64,000 nt of DNA from JAZKAR01 sp040389065 (GCA_040389065.1 JAZKAR010000016.1:124001-188000); one strand, 5' to 3'; positions 18,315 through 27,711 are shown, numbered from the stretch's first letter. Translations and numbers: made by a program. Notes: generated by a model not told the origin, from the letters alone.

Positions 18315-18651
18315 CGTTATATCCTATGTAGTGACCAAGAATGCTGCTCTCACGTAATTGTGTATGATGATTATTTAGCTAACTAAAGCATATTTTGATA
18401 TCCGAGTTGTGATCGACCAGTAATAATTAATTATGTTGTGTAACAAATATGAATGGCTATGCTTTTACTGGCTGATCGTATGATTGGTAGCGCGCCCTAA
18501 CTATGAATGCATACCGCACGCGCGCTATTTATTGTTTGCTAAAGATAAATATCGCTATTAATCATATTATTTACTAAATAAGCCCTATATACGAGAGAGC
18601 AGTATTGAAATTTTTTTAATCGCCTAGCATTAGAATGTGCCAGGAAAATTC
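18315..18651. other. 337-base spacer, nothing recognised
   Basis: AT-rich DNA between the terD and DUF1993 genes, both on the minus strand. It presumably carries the DUF1993 promoter. No RNA gene, repeat copy or coding frame was seen. Confidence 0.45.
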
Positions 18652-19230
18652 TTAGCCGACACTAACCCCATAGGATTTAGCAAGAGGGCCAAGCCCACCA
18701 TTAAATCCTTGCCCTACCGCTCTAAATTTCCATTCGCCATTATTGCGATAAACTTCCCCAAAAACCATAGCAGTTTCAGTACTCATATCTTCTGAAAGGT
18801 CAAAACGAACAATTTCACGTTGAGTTTCTGCGTTAACCACGCGAATAAATGCACCACCAACCATTCCAAAATTTTGGTGACGATTTTCAGCTTCGTGAAT
18901 GGTGACAGAAAAGGCTACTTTATCAATATCACTGGCAACTCTATCAAGAGTAACCTCTACAACCTCATCATCTCCTGCTCCAGCACCGGTACGATTATCT
19001 CCTTGGTGAATGATTGCGCCATCGGATGATTTAAGATTGTTGTAAAAAATAAAATCACTATCGCCTCGAACTTTACCTTGATTTGTGAGTAAAAAGGCGC
19101 TGGCATCTAAATCAAAATCTGCGCCATCTGTTGCGCGTGCATCCCATCCTAATCCTACAAGTATACGTTTAAGATTTGGATCTTCTTTGGTTAAAGAAAC
19201 ATTACCACCTTTGCTTAAGCTAATTGACAT
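18652..19230 (-). CDS. terD: TerD family protein
   Basis: TerD proteins are calcium-binding beta sandwiches tied to tellurite resistance and general stress. The length of 192 residues matches TerD. The protein contains VGLGWDARATDGADFDLDAS, GDSDFIFYNNLKS and HQGDNRTGAGAGDDEVVEV; the acidic residues in these blocks form the Ca2+ sites. It stands alone; the other ter genes (terZ, terA, terB, terE) are absent. The TerC/Alx-like gene is 9 kb away, so this is not a ter operon. Confidence 0.92.
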   Translation of the reverse strand: MSISLSKGGNVSLTKEDPNLKRILVGLGWDARATDGADFDLDASAFLLTNQGKVRGDSDFIFYNNLKSSDGAIIHQGDNRTGAGAGDDEVVEVTLDRVASDIDKVAFSVTIHEAENRHQNFGMVGGAFIRVVNAETQREIVRFDLSEDMSTETAMVFGEVYRNNGEWKFRAVGQGFNGGLGPLAKSYGVSVG

Positions 19231-19293
19231 GGGTTGTTACTCCTATAGATGAAATGGATACAGCGATGAATTAAGCAAGCTATAAATAAGGGT

Positions 19294-21081
19294 TTAATTT
19301 TCTTTTTTCAAGGTTGTCCATAAGCGAGCATATTCGCCTTGCTGCTGAAGAAGCATCGTATGTGTACCTGATTCTACAAGGCAACCTTCTTTAAAAATGA
19401 GTAAGCGATCAGCATTTTGTACAGTAGTCAGGCGATGCGCGATAATAAGTGTTGTGCGCTTGGCTGTTAGAGGCAGCAGGGCTTTTTGTAGTGCAGCCTC
19501 GGTTTCGCTATCAAGGGCTGATGTCGCTTCATCTAAGACTAAAATAGGAGCATTTTTGAGAAGAGCCCGTGCAATAGCGATGCGTTGTCGTTGTCCGCCC
19601 GAAAGGTTTTGTCCACTTTCTCCAAGTAGGGTATTAAATCCGTTTGGGAGGGCTTGAATAAAACTTAGCGCTTGAGCATGGCGAGCAGCTTCTAAAACGG
19701 CTTCTTCAGTGACTTCATTGGGGGAAAGGCCATACGCTATATTGGCTGTTACTGTGTCATTAAAAAGAATAATATCTTGGCTAACTAAAGCGATATTTTT
19801 ACGAACATAAAGCAAATCATATTCTTGAATAGGGTTTTGATCTAATAGAATGGTACCTTGAGTTGGTGCATAAAAGCGTGCTAATAGCTGCAACAAGGTA
19901 CTTTTTCCACTGCCTGAAATTCCTACAACTCCAATAGTTTCCCCAGGCTGGATAGAAAAGGTAAGGTGATTTAATGCTGGAGTTGTTCGAGCCGGGTAGG
20001 TAAAGCAGACGTTTTTGAATTCAATAGAGCCGCCAATGGGTGAAGTAAGTAAGCCAGTATTTGGTTCTTCGATGGAGTCTAAAAACTCAAATACGGTAGA
20101 GGCTGCTGCCAGTCCTCTTTCAAGCGATTGATGAACATTGGTCAATCTTTTAACCGGTGCAAAAAGCATTAGCATAGCGGTTACAAAAGACATAAAGTCA
20201 CCCGCAGTAAGCTGAGTTTTTTGGCTTGCCAAAAAAATAATTAAGGCTAGTGCAAGGGAAATAAGCCATTGAACGATGCCTGTATACGTGCTAGATAACG
20301 TAATTTGCTTGAGTTGGCTATAGCGAACAGCTTTGCATGCGCTTTCAAATTGTTTTTGGTGATGCTCATAGCCATTAAAAAGCTTAACAAGCCGTTGAGC
20401 TTGGAGGGATTCATTTAGCGTTTGAGTAAGCTCTCCCATTTGATCTTGCCAGTCACGTGTAATTTTTCTTAGACGACGATTAACAACTCGTACCCCGATA
20501 CTGACAATAGGCAATAAAACAGCACAAATTAGCGTTAGGTGCCAATCAGTGTAAACAAGCATAGCGGTTAAACCTAAGACAGTAAGACCATCTTTAACAA
20601 TAATGGTGATAACGCTAAAGCCTGCTTCAGAAACTTGATTCACATCACTGATAACATGTGAGGCTAATCGGCCTGATGAATGCGTATCAAAAAAAGAAAC
20701 AGGTAATCGCAACATGCGTTTAAACAGTGCACTGCGTAAAGTAAATACAAGCTGTGTAGATAGCCAGGTGCCTGTATATTCATTGATAAAGCTGCTAATA
20801 CCTCTAATGATAAAAAGAATAACAATTGCAAGCGGTACGCTATAGGTATTTTGGAAAAAATGCCGCAAAAAGCTCGTGCTTTGATTTAATTGGGTTGCCG
20901 CTTGTGGACTATGAAAGCTTTGATCCATCAAAGGTTTCATCAGCCATGCAAAAGCAGGCTCAGTAAACGCCGCAAAACACATACTAACAATGGAAATAAA
21001 AAATAACCCTAAATGAGGAAGTAAATACCCCATTAAGCGTTTATAAAGCTTCCAAGGCTCTCGCGGAGTGGACGGCAACAT
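19294..21081 (-). CDS. msbA: Lipid A export ABC transporter MsbA
   Basis: It flips core-lipid A across the inner membrane. The 595-residue half-transporter has a six-helix domain (residues about 20-320) and an ATPase domain with Walker A GISGSGKST, Q-loop VSQDIILF, signature LSGGQRQRIAIARALL and Walker B ILVLDEATSALD. The N-terminal YKRLMGYLLPHLGLF and family-typical motifs favour MsbA over a drug pump, as does its being one of three ABC exporters here with the closest match to TIGR02203-type proteins. It is monocistronic. Confidence 0.9.
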   Translation of the reverse strand: MLPSTPREPWKLYKRLMGYLLPHLGLFFISIVSMCFAAFTEPAFAWLMKPLMDQSFHSPQAATQLNQSTSFLRHFFQNTYSVPLAIVILFIIRGISSFINEYTGTWLSTQLVFTLRSALFKRMLRLPVSFFDTHSSGRLASHVISDVNQVSEAGFSVITIIVKDGLTVLGLTAMLVYTDWHLTLICAVLLPIVSIGVRVVNRRLRKITRDWQDQMGELTQTLNESLQAQRLVKLFNGYEHHQKQFESACKAVRYSQLKQITLSSTYTGIVQWLISLALALIIFLASQKTQLTAGDFMSFVTAMLMLFAPVKRLTNVHQSLERGLAAASTVFEFLDSIEEPNTGLLTSPIGGSIEFKNVCFTYPARTTPALNHLTFSIQPGETIGVVGISGSGKSTLLQLLARFYAPTQGTILLDQNPIQEYDLLYVRKNIALVSQDIILFNDTVTANIAYGLSPNEVTEEAVLEAARHAQALSFIQALPNGFNTLLGESGQNLSGGQRQRIAIARALLKNAPILVLDEATSALDSETEAALQKALLPLTAKRTTLIIAHRLTTVQNADRLLIFKEGCLVESGTHTMLLQQQGEYARLWTTLKKEN

Positions 21082-21571
21082 TCATTATCCTTAGCTATAG
21101 CAGTTCGCTAGCCTACACTGAATATTTGCCTCTGTGAACGGTAGTTACTCACTTTGTTCAGAAATACGTAGTTTTATAGCGCTTTTACTTTTTCTTTATA
21201 GCTGCTATATCACGTGCTTGAATCAATAGCCTTATCTTTTTATGTGTATTGATTGATCAAAGCATGAATGTAAATACATAAATAATGAAGAAAGTAAGAG
21301 TCGTTTTCAGAACAGGTTTTGTAGAAAATAAGAAATACAGAAACAAAGCAAGAAAAGTTTACAGTTGAATAATTATTGTTTTTAGATTCAATATATTGGT
21401 GTTTTAAGGATAGTATAGGGATAGAACGGAAAATTAAACCTTTTTTTTCATCTCTGTAGATACATTCCCTGTTGTAAAGTGCTGGCTTTTTAGATATAAA
21501 TGTAAAGTACTGGTATTTTTCTCAAAATATACTAGTGTGTTCAGTGTCTATAAATGTAAAGGGGAAAAATC
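21082..21571. other. 490-base AT-rich spacer with duplicated promoter-like leader
   Basis: The first 380 bases show no gene. The last 100 bases contain a near-duplicate block, TGTAAAGTGCTGGC at 21473 and TGTAAAGTACTGGT at 21501, and a third partial TATAAATGTAAAG just before the ribosome site of the small gene at 21572. Confidence 0.5.
21472..21500 (+). promoter_or_regulatory. Putative sigma-70 promoter of the 68-residue gene
   Basis: TTGTAA, a 17-base spacer, then TATAAA. This predicts a start near 21507 and a 5' leader of about 65 bases. The box is partly duplicated 28 bases downstream. Confidence 0.5.
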
Positions 21572-21778
21572 ATGTCTTTCTTTTCCGGGTTATCAGGTTT
21601 AGCAGATTCATTTGGTGATATGTTTCACGATGTTGCCGAAATTGGTTTGACATCACGTATGGGTGATAGCCTGTTTTCAGGTGGCGATCATCACGATGGT
21701 CTTTCAAGTTTTGGTGAAACAGCTACCAATTTTACCATGGCAAATAGTTTAGGTGATTATGATGGTGGTTCCTTCTAA
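21572..21778 (+). CDS. Unknown 68-residue Gly/Ser/Asp-rich protein
   Basis: I do not recognise this protein. It begins MSFFSGLSGLADSFGDMFHD and ends SLGDYDGGSF. It is acidic, rich in Gly, Ser, Asp and Phe, has a GGDHHDG stretch, and lacks a signal peptide, membrane segment and cysteine. Support for a real gene comes from an excellent ribosome site (AAAGGGG, 7 bases before ATG), a well-spaced promoter with duplicated leader boxes, and a strong hairpin 30 bases after the stop. It could be a secreted, phage-like or structural peptide; no function is claimed. Confidence 0.65.
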   Translation: MSFFSGLSGLADSFGDMFHDVAEIGLTSRMGDSLFSGGDHHDGLSSFGETATNFTMANSLGDYDGGSF

Positions 21779-21807
21779 TTGGTTTAAAAATCAGAAGGAT
21801 GGTAGTG

Positions 21808-21843
21808 TCCGCATAAGTGCTAATATTTCAGCACTTATGCGGA
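21808..21843. terminator. Perfect 14-bp hairpin after the small gene
   Basis: TCCGCATAAGTGCT pairs perfectly with AGCACTTATGCGGA across an eight-base loop. No U tract follows (AAGTAGATAT), so it may be a message-stabilising hairpin or a protein-binding site rather than a simple terminator. Confidence 0.55.
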
Positions 21844-22187
21844 AAGTAGATATAGTTGCTTAAGTCTAACATCTAAGCAAAGTGGTGTTTAGTTGTATTG
21901 ATAGTACATAGATGTACTAGGCTTACCGTGAATTTATGGTTTAATTTGATTCATTTGTTTACATCATTTTGCTTTCGCATTGTTTTATTTATGTGTGTAT
22001 TTCAATATTTAAATCTTTCATATGGTTACTAAATAATAATAAAATCTAAAAATTTTTTTATTATTTTTATCAATTGTTTATAATTATTTTTTAGCAAAGC
22101 CTTTATCTGTCAGGGCATATCCGTTAGCCTTACGTTACAATAGTGGTCTTGTATATCCGCGAATAACATTATAAGTAAGGGGACAAA
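21844..22187. other. AT-rich spacer before serS
   Basis: About 340 bases with a very A+T-rich core (22025-22110). A 14-base palindrome-like GTACATAGATGTAC is at about 21905. No coding frame or RNA gene was recognised; it presumably carries the serS promoter. Confidence 0.4.
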
Positions 22188-23480
22188 ATGCTTGATGTGG
22201 CGCTTCTGCGACAGCAGCTTGGTTTTGTAGAAAAACAGTTAAAGCGCCGTCGATTTTCTTGGGATTCCTCTTACTTTGAGGCTTTGGAACAGCGCCGTAA
22301 GATAGTACAAGTAGAATCAGAAGCCTTGCAGGCGGAACGTAATCGCTTAGCAAAAGCAGTAGGGGTAGCTAAAAAAAATAAAGATGAGCCGTTAGCACAA
22401 TCGCTTATGGCTGAGTCTGTAGCCAATAACGAGCGATCAAGTGAGTTGCAGCATGAGCTTGAAACGATACAGACGCAGCTAAATCAATTGCTTTTGAGTT
22501 TGCCTAATCTGCCTCATGAAGATGTGCCTGATGGCGTTTCAGAAGCCGATAATATCGAATTACGGCGCTGGCAATCAGTGCCTGTATTTGATTTTGAAGT
22601 AAAAGATCATGTGGCTCTTGGTGAGAGCACCGGCGGATTAGATTTCGAGCGTGCGGCAAAGCTCTCAGGTGCCCGTTTTATGGTACTAAAAGGTAATTTA
22701 GCGCGCTTACATCGTGCGTTAGCACAATTAATGCTTGATACTCATACGCAAGAACATGGTTATACTGAAGCTTATGTGCCTTATTTAGTTCATCCTGAAG
22801 TACTGCAGGGAACAGGGCAATTGCCTAAGTTTGAGGAAGATCTTTTTCCTGTCATTCCTTTTGGTGAAACAACGGCACGCTTTTATCTGATTCCTACTGC
22901 AGAAGTATCGTTAACAAATTTAGTACGTAATGAAATTGTGCCATTAGATTCATTGCCTCTCAAATTAACGGCGCATACACCTTGCTTTCGTGCTGAAGCA
23001 GGAGCCTATGGTCGAGATACGCGAGGCATGATTCGGCAACACCAGTTTGATAAAGTTGAGCTAGTACAAATTGTACATCCTGAGCAAGCACTTGATGCTT
23101 TGGAACAAATGACACAACATGCTGAAAATATTTTACGAAAACTTGAATTGCCTTATCGTGTATTAGCGCTTTGTACAGGTGATATGGGTTTTAGTGCCCG
23201 AAAAACATATGACTTAGAAGTATGGATGCCAGGGCAAGATTGTTATCGTGAAATTTCTTCATGTAGTCATTGCGGTGATTTTCAAGCTAGACGCATGCAG
23301 GCTCGTTTTCGTAATGCTCAAGGCAAAACAGAATGGTTGCATACATTAAATGGTTCTGGAGTTGCTGTAGGCAGAGCGTTAGCTGCGGTGTTAGAAAATC
23401 ATCAGCAAAAAGATGGAACTATTAAAATTCCTAAGGCATTAAGACCTTATCTGGGTGGACAAGAGTATTTAATTGCTTAA
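22188..23480 (+). CDS. serS: Seryl-tRNA synthetase
   Basis: It charges tRNA-Ser and also tRNA-Sec where present. At 430 residues it has the long N-terminal coiled-coil arm (residues about 30-100) that grips the tRNA. The class II core has motif 2 FRAEAGAYGRDTRGMIRQHQ followed by FDKVELVQ, and motif 3 GSGVAVGRALAAVLENHQ. The ATG follows AAGGGG at a good distance. A short spacer to galU allows co-transcription. Confidence 0.97.
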   Translation: MLDVALLRQQLGFVEKQLKRRRFSWDSSYFEALEQRRKIVQVESEALQAERNRLAKAVGVAKKNKDEPLAQSLMAESVANNERSSELQHELETIQTQLNQLLLSLPNLPHEDVPDGVSEADNIELRRWQSVPVFDFEVKDHVALGESTGGLDFERAAKLSGARFMVLKGNLARLHRALAQLMLDTHTQEHGYTEAYVPYLVHPEVLQGTGQLPKFEEDLFPVIPFGETTARFYLIPTAEVSLTNLVRNEIVPLDSLPLKLTAHTPCFRAEAGAYGRDTRGMIRQHQFDKVELVQIVHPEQALDALEQMTQHAENILRKLELPYRVLALCTGDMGFSARKTYDLEVWMPGQDCYREISSCSHCGDFQARRMQARFRNAQGKTEWLHTLNGSGVAVGRALAAVLENHQQKDGTIKIPKALRPYLGGQEYLIA

Positions 23481-23529
23481 TCCTATAAATGAATGTGCAA
23501 GATTAATACATTGAACGTTGAGAGAGAAT

Positions 23530-24408
23530 ATGATTCGTAAAGCTGTTTTTCCCGTTGCTGGTTTAGGAACCCGATTTTTACCTGCTACTAAAGCAAGTCC
23601 TAAAGAAATGCTTCCTGTTGTTGATAAGCCACTGATTCAATATGCTGTTGAAGAAGCCGTGGCGGCTGGCATTCATGATCTGATTTTTATTACAGGCCGA
23701 GGTAAACGTGCTATTGAAGATCATTTTGACCGTGCTTATGAACTTGAAAGCGAATTGGCTGCCAATCAGAAACATGCTTTATTAGAAAGAGTGCAGGATA
23801 TTGTTCCTAAGCATGTTAATTGTATTTTTGTTCGTCAACCATCAGCTTTAGGGTTAGGTCATGCAGTATTATGTGCGCAACCTGTTGTAGGTAATGAGCC
23901 TTTTGCCGTTATTTTAGCTGATGATCTAATTGATGCAACCGTTCCTGTTATGGAGCAAATGGTTAAGCAATACCGTTATGAGCGCTGTTCAATTTTGGGT
24001 GTGCAGTCGATAGAGCCTCATGAAACCCGTTCATATGGGGTAATTTCAAGCCGTCCAATTCGTGAGCGTGTGCATCAAATTGATAGTATTATTGAAAAAC
24101 CATCACCTGAAAATGCTCCTAGTAATTTAGGTGTAGTTGGGCGTTATATATTAACTCCTGCTATATTTGATCAGTTAAATCGTGTAGAGCCAGGAGCGGG
24201 TGGTGAAATTCAATTAACAGATGGAATTGCACGTCTTTTAAAAGAAGAGCGAGTTTTAGCTTATGAGTTTGAAGGGCAACGGTATGATTGCGGTAGCAAA
24301 TTAGGGTATTTGCAGGCTACCGTTAACTTTGGGTGTAGGCATCCTGAGTTGGGTGAGCAGTTTAGCCAGTTTTTAAAAGGCTATACGCAGAATCAACCTG
24401 TGGATTAA
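23530..24408 (+). CDS. galU: UTP-glucose-1-phosphate uridylyltransferase
   Basis: It makes UDP-glucose for surface polysaccharides and sugar interconversion. The nucleotide-binding start VFPVAGLGTRFLPATKASPK and the following EMLPVVDKP are diagnostic. VEEAVAAGIHDLIFITGRGK and the C-terminal GGEIQLTDGIA complete the family pattern. I choose ATG 23530 behind GAGAGA; the TTG four codons upstream is unlikely. Length is 292 residues, as usual. Confidence 0.96.
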   Translation: MIRKAVFPVAGLGTRFLPATKASPKEMLPVVDKPLIQYAVEEAVAAGIHDLIFITGRGKRAIEDHFDRAYELESELAANQKHALLERVQDIVPKHVNCIFVRQPSALGLGHAVLCAQPVVGNEPFAVILADDLIDATVPVMEQMVKQYRYERCSILGVQSIEPHETRSYGVISSRPIRERVHQIDSIIEKPSPENAPSNLGVVGRYILTPAIFDQLNRVEPGAGGEIQLTDGIARLLKEERVLAYEFEGQRYDCGSKLGYLQATVNFGCRHPELGEQFSQFLKGYTQNQPVD

Positions 24409-24443
24409 TGATTGATTAATTCACCACTGATAGGAGCGCAACT

Positions 24444-24896
24444 ATGCTTCATGTGCATGATGTACTCGCCTTAAAAGGCAATGTAATTTACAGTATTGAT
24501 CCAGATCAAATGCTTAAAGAAGGTATTCGTCTTCTTGTTGTGAATGATGTTGGCTCTCTATTGGTGGTGAAAGACGGTATTTTACTGGGGCTACTCACAT
24601 TTCGAGAGGTGTTGAGTGCAATGAATCGCTATGAAAATAGCGCAGACGTTACCGTTCGAGAATGTATGGTGACTAATATTTATGTTGTGAGTCCGAGTGA
24701 TTTAATTTCCCATGTTTCGCATGAGTTACTGATAAGAAAAGTGCGCTATGTGCCAGTTGTTGATAAAAATATGATTCATGGAGTGATTTCTTTCCATGAT
24801 ATCCAAAAAGCTGAGTCTGAAGAGCGTCATTTTGAAAATCAGCTTCTTAAACGATACATTCGTGATTGGCCAGAAGAAGCAGCAGCGAATAGTTGA
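24444..24896 (+). CDS. CBS-domain pair protein
   Basis: The 150-residue protein consists almost only of two CBS motifs, at about residues 8-63 (ending LLGLLTFREVLSAM) and 72-130 (ending MIHGVISFHDIQKA). Such stand-alone pairs bind adenine nucleotides and act as energy or ligand sensors. Its partner is unknown. It follows galU by 35 bases and ends beside MITE-like copy C. Confidence 0.85.
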   Translation: MLHVHDVLALKGNVIYSIDPDQMLKEGIRLLVVNDVGSLLVVKDGILLGLLTFREVLSAMNRYENSADVTVRECMVTNIYVVSPSDLISHVSHELLIRKVRYVPVVDKNMIHGVISFHDIQKAESEERHFENQLLKRYIRDWPEEAAANS

Positions 24897-24950
24897 TTAA
24901 ATTAAGATCAAAGCCAGATTCGTGCTATGTAAAACTTTTGATTATTAAAA

Positions 24951-25073
24951 TTAGAAGTTACGCAGTTGAGTTCACTTAGGGCATAGATGCTCCGTATGAG
25001 ATGCCCACATGGTGACGCCGACAGTGCGGAAAGTTGCCAATAACGATGAGAGAGTTCAATTGCGTAACTTCTA
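24951..25073 (-). repeat. Intergenic MITE-like repeat, copy C (best preserved ends)
   Basis: The termini TTAGAAGTTACGCAGTTGA and TCAATTGCGTAACTTCTAA are inverted repeats with one mismatch. If the element is taken as GAAG...CTTC, the eight bases TAAAATTA occur directly on both sides (24945-24952 and 25072-25079), consistent with a target duplication. The inner blocks match other copies in reverse orientation. It lies between two convergent genes and its right edge touches the stop codon of the HD-GYP gene. Confidence 0.85.
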
Positions 25074-25076
25074 AAA

Positions 25077-26432
25077 TTATAGATAAAAGTCTCTAGGATT
25101 AATTCCAAAACTTCCTTCTGGGTGAGTGCGAAGGATGCAGTAAGGTGTTTTTTCATCAATATAAGGATTAGTTAGCAAATCGAGCATAATAGGAGCACGA
25201 TAAGGTACACGTTGTGTATCCATAACAATCATAATTTGAGGCTGTAAGCGACGTACAGCATGTTGTTGAATGACGATTCCTATTTCATTAGAATTAAGCT
25301 CTACGATGGTTCCTGGTGGGTAAATTCCAATACATTGTACAAATTGCTCAACCAGTGTTTCGCTAAAAAGCTTGCCACGCTGTGAGTAAAGCTCATTGAG
25401 TGCCTTATGATTTTCAACTTGGCTGATACGATAGGGCCGGTTATGCGTCATTGCACAGAATGTATCAACTAACCCAGACATTTCTGCATGAACACCTATT
25501 AAGCCGCCTGATAGCCCTCTAGGATAGCCTGATCCATCAATACGCTCATGATGCTTATGCGCAATTTCGATGACTTCATTAGGAATAGAGCCATCGGCTT
25601 GTAAAATTTCTACTGTAAAACGTACATGCTCTTGCATGATTTCACGTTCTTTGGGCGTCAACTTTGTTTTTTTATGCACAATTTCTGCTGGTATTCTAGC
25701 CATTCCAAAATCTTGTACAAATCCAGCTAATCCTAAACATTGTAATTCGTAAGTATTTAAACCCAAAAAACGACCAAAATTGACTAATTGTATGGAAACA
25801 GAAATAAGTTGTTCATAAGTGTAGTTATGCTGTTGCTTAAGTCTGCTTGCCCAAATGATCGCGTTAGGGTTACGTGATACGCTTTGAATCATTTCATTCA
25901 CAACAAGTTGTACTTGTCGCATATTAGGTACTTCGGCATTACGAATATCATCTAAGACATTTTCTACTACGCTTTGGGTGCTAATAATAAGTTCAACAGC
26001 TTGATTTAATTCTTCTTTAAATATTTCAGGCGCTTGGTGACTTTTGTGATGGTTTATATCCTCTTCTTCACCAAATCCAAAAAAAGCTTTAAGACGATTG
26101 AAAAAAGAAGGGCCTGCTGGAATAGGCTCCTCTTTTTTAATAGGGGTCATGGGTAGAGGTTCTGGTGCACGAATAGGGGCCGGCGCTTCTCTGAAATGAA
26201 CACCAGTAGAACGGCTGCGATCAATATACACCCATCGGCAATATTGCTTGAGTGCCTCTAATGCTTCTGGGTTTTCGAGTAAAAAACCTTGAAGCATAAA
26301 AGGGGTATCAGTCCACGGGCGATCTAATCGGCTTACAAACATGCCAGGCTGAAGATCATTGACTGCTAATTCCTCTTCATGCGTCTTAAGGGGTGTGTTT
26401 TCAGTCGAAGATTTATTCATTATGGAAAGCAT
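25077..26432 (-). CDS. DUF3391 / HD-GYP domain protein with degenerate active site
   Basis: HD-GYP proteins hydrolyse cyclic di-GMP. The 451-residue protein has an N-terminal DUF3391 (VNDLQPGMFVSRLDRPWTDT, residues 24-43), a Pro-rich linker and an HD-GYP domain (about residues 195-380) with HHERIDGSGYPRGLSGG. Two metal ligands are altered: the usual His in YTYxH is Gln208 and the HD pair is Gln240-Asp241 (GFVQDFGMARIP). Hydrolysis is therefore doubtful and a binding role is possible. Its start overlaps the nitrilase stop; ATG 26420 is an alternative start. Confidence 0.85.
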   Translation of the reverse strand: MLSIMNKSSTENTPLKTHEEELAVNDLQPGMFVSRLDRPWTDTPFMLQGFLLENPEALEALKQYCRWVYIDRSRSTGVHFREAPAPIRAPEPLPMTPIKKEEPIPAGPSFFNRLKAFFGFGEEEDINHHKSHQAPEIFKEELNQAVELIISTQSVVENVLDDIRNAEVPNMRQVQLVVNEMIQSVSRNPNAIIWASRLKQQHNYTYEQLISVSIQLVNFGRFLGLNTYELQCLGLAGFVQDFGMARIPAEIVHKKTKLTPKEREIMQEHVRFTVEILQADGSIPNEVIEIAHKHHERIDGSGYPRGLSGGLIGVHAEMSGLVDTFCAMTHNRPYRISQVENHKALNELYSQRGKLFSETLVEQFVQCIGIYPPGTIVELNSNEIGIVIQQHAVRRLQPQIMIVMDTQRVPYRAPIMLDLLTNPYIDEKTPYCILRTHPEGSFGINPRDFYL

Positions 26433-27261
26433 CTTTCAGGCGTGTGCTAAATATATCAAAGCGTCTATGTTGCAAGGCGGGAAGCAAATTTTGCACCTCC
26501 TGATTTTTTTGTAAATTAAGCGTCGCTGTCACAATACCGATTTTTTCAGGTTCACACGCTAGTATGTTGCCCCAAGGGTCAATAATTTGGCTGTGTCCGA
26601 ATGTCTTCCGATTGCCAGGATGCGTGCCGGTTTGGGCGGAGGCAATTACATAACATTGATTTTCGATCGCACGGGCACGTAATAGCGTGTTCCAATGAGC
26701 GCTACCCGTCGTAAAGGTAAATGCTGCAGGAAGAGCGAGAATATTAAAAGGTAACAACGCTCTGAATAATTCAGGGAATCGTAAGTCGTAGCATATGCTT
26801 AGCCCTAAATTACCCCAGGGAGTAGGTGCTGATACAGGAGTATTCCCCGCTTCAATTGTATTAGATTCACAAAATTTCTCCTCTCCATTATTCAATCCAA
26901 AAAGATGAATTTTGTCATAATGAGTAACAATTTCTCCTTGCGGATTAACAACGATACAGCGATTGTAAACTTTATTGGTAGTAGGCGAATGAATCGGGAG
27001 TGTGCCCCCTACAATCCATAGCTGGTAGCGTTGAGCAGCTAGTTTTAAAAAGTCTTGAACTCGACCGTGTCCTTCGTTTTCTGCAAATTGAAGTTTGTCT
27101 GTGTCACGCGCACTTATCCAGCCAAAGTACTCTGGTAAAACAGCAAGCTCAGCACCTGCTTGCTGTGCTGCATTAAGCAATTGATCAGCCTGTTCTAGGT
27201 TACGATCGATATTGTCAATGCTTGTCATTTGAAGTGCTGCTGCACAAACAGAAATATTCAC
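26413..27261 (-). CDS. Carbon-nitrogen hydrolase (nitrilase superfamily)
   Basis: The 282-residue protein carries the complete catalytic triad: Glu44 in AVLPEYFG, Lys117 in HYDKIHLF and Cys157 in SICYDLRFPELFR. The closest families are omega-amidase and the Nit1/Nit2-like deaminated-glutathione amidase, which cleave small amides. YDKIHLFGLNNGEEKFCES fits that group. The exact substrate is inferred. It overlaps the downstream HD-GYP gene, so the two are probably one transcript. Confidence 0.88.
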   Translation of the reverse strand: MNISVCAAALQMTSIDNIDRNLEQADQLLNAAQQAGAELAVLPEYFGWISARDTDKLQFAENEGHGRVQDFLKLAAQRYQLWIVGGTLPIHSPTTNKVYNRCIVVNPQGEIVTHYDKIHLFGLNNGEEKFCESNTIEAGNTPVSAPTPWGNLGLSICYDLRFPELFRALLPFNILALPAAFTFTTGSAHWNTLLRARAIENQCYVIASAQTGTHPGNRKTFGHSQIIDPWGNILACEPEKIGIVTATLNLQKNQEVQNLLPALQHRRFDIFSTRLKDAFHNE

Positions 27262-27711
27262 AGGGGTAGCCTTACGTTTTTAAGGTAAATAACCATGAAG
27301 CTTAAGTGGGATAGATTTTCATACATTTAATTTATACAATTTACATTAGTATAAATGGATATTTCTAAGGGTAAGGTATAGCAGGTTATTATGATAGCCG
27401 CCCACTACATATAATCGGTGAGATAGGGCTGATTTTGAAGGGGAAGAAAGATTAGCTTATACCTTCAATATTAGCCATTTCTCTAAGCAGTTTACACCAA
27501 AGCTTAATGGGGCTAATAACGATAAATAATATTTAATTCGGTGCAAAGATGAACAGTTATACCTGTTGTTTTTAGGAGAGGCTAAGTTTAATAAAAACTT
27601 TCTGATCATTTCTACGAAAGCACTCTGTTCAAATTCCGCTATAACAATCAGTATTAATCATTCTCGTAGCAGTTTCCGCGTATTTATCAATTCAAGAGCT
27701 AATAAACCAGA
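27262..27711. other. 450-base spacer, nothing recognised
   Basis: AT-rich DNA between the nitrilase and hpnD, both on the minus strand. It should hold the promoter of the nitrilase operon. No frame of useful length, RNA gene or repeat copy was found. It could be a decayed gene, but nothing supports that. Confidence 0.4.

Noticed and set aside
9045..19230. Tellurite-resistance operon (TerC plus TerD)
   Set aside because: The two genes are 9 kb apart with unrelated genes between and no other ter genes, so they are independent stress genes.
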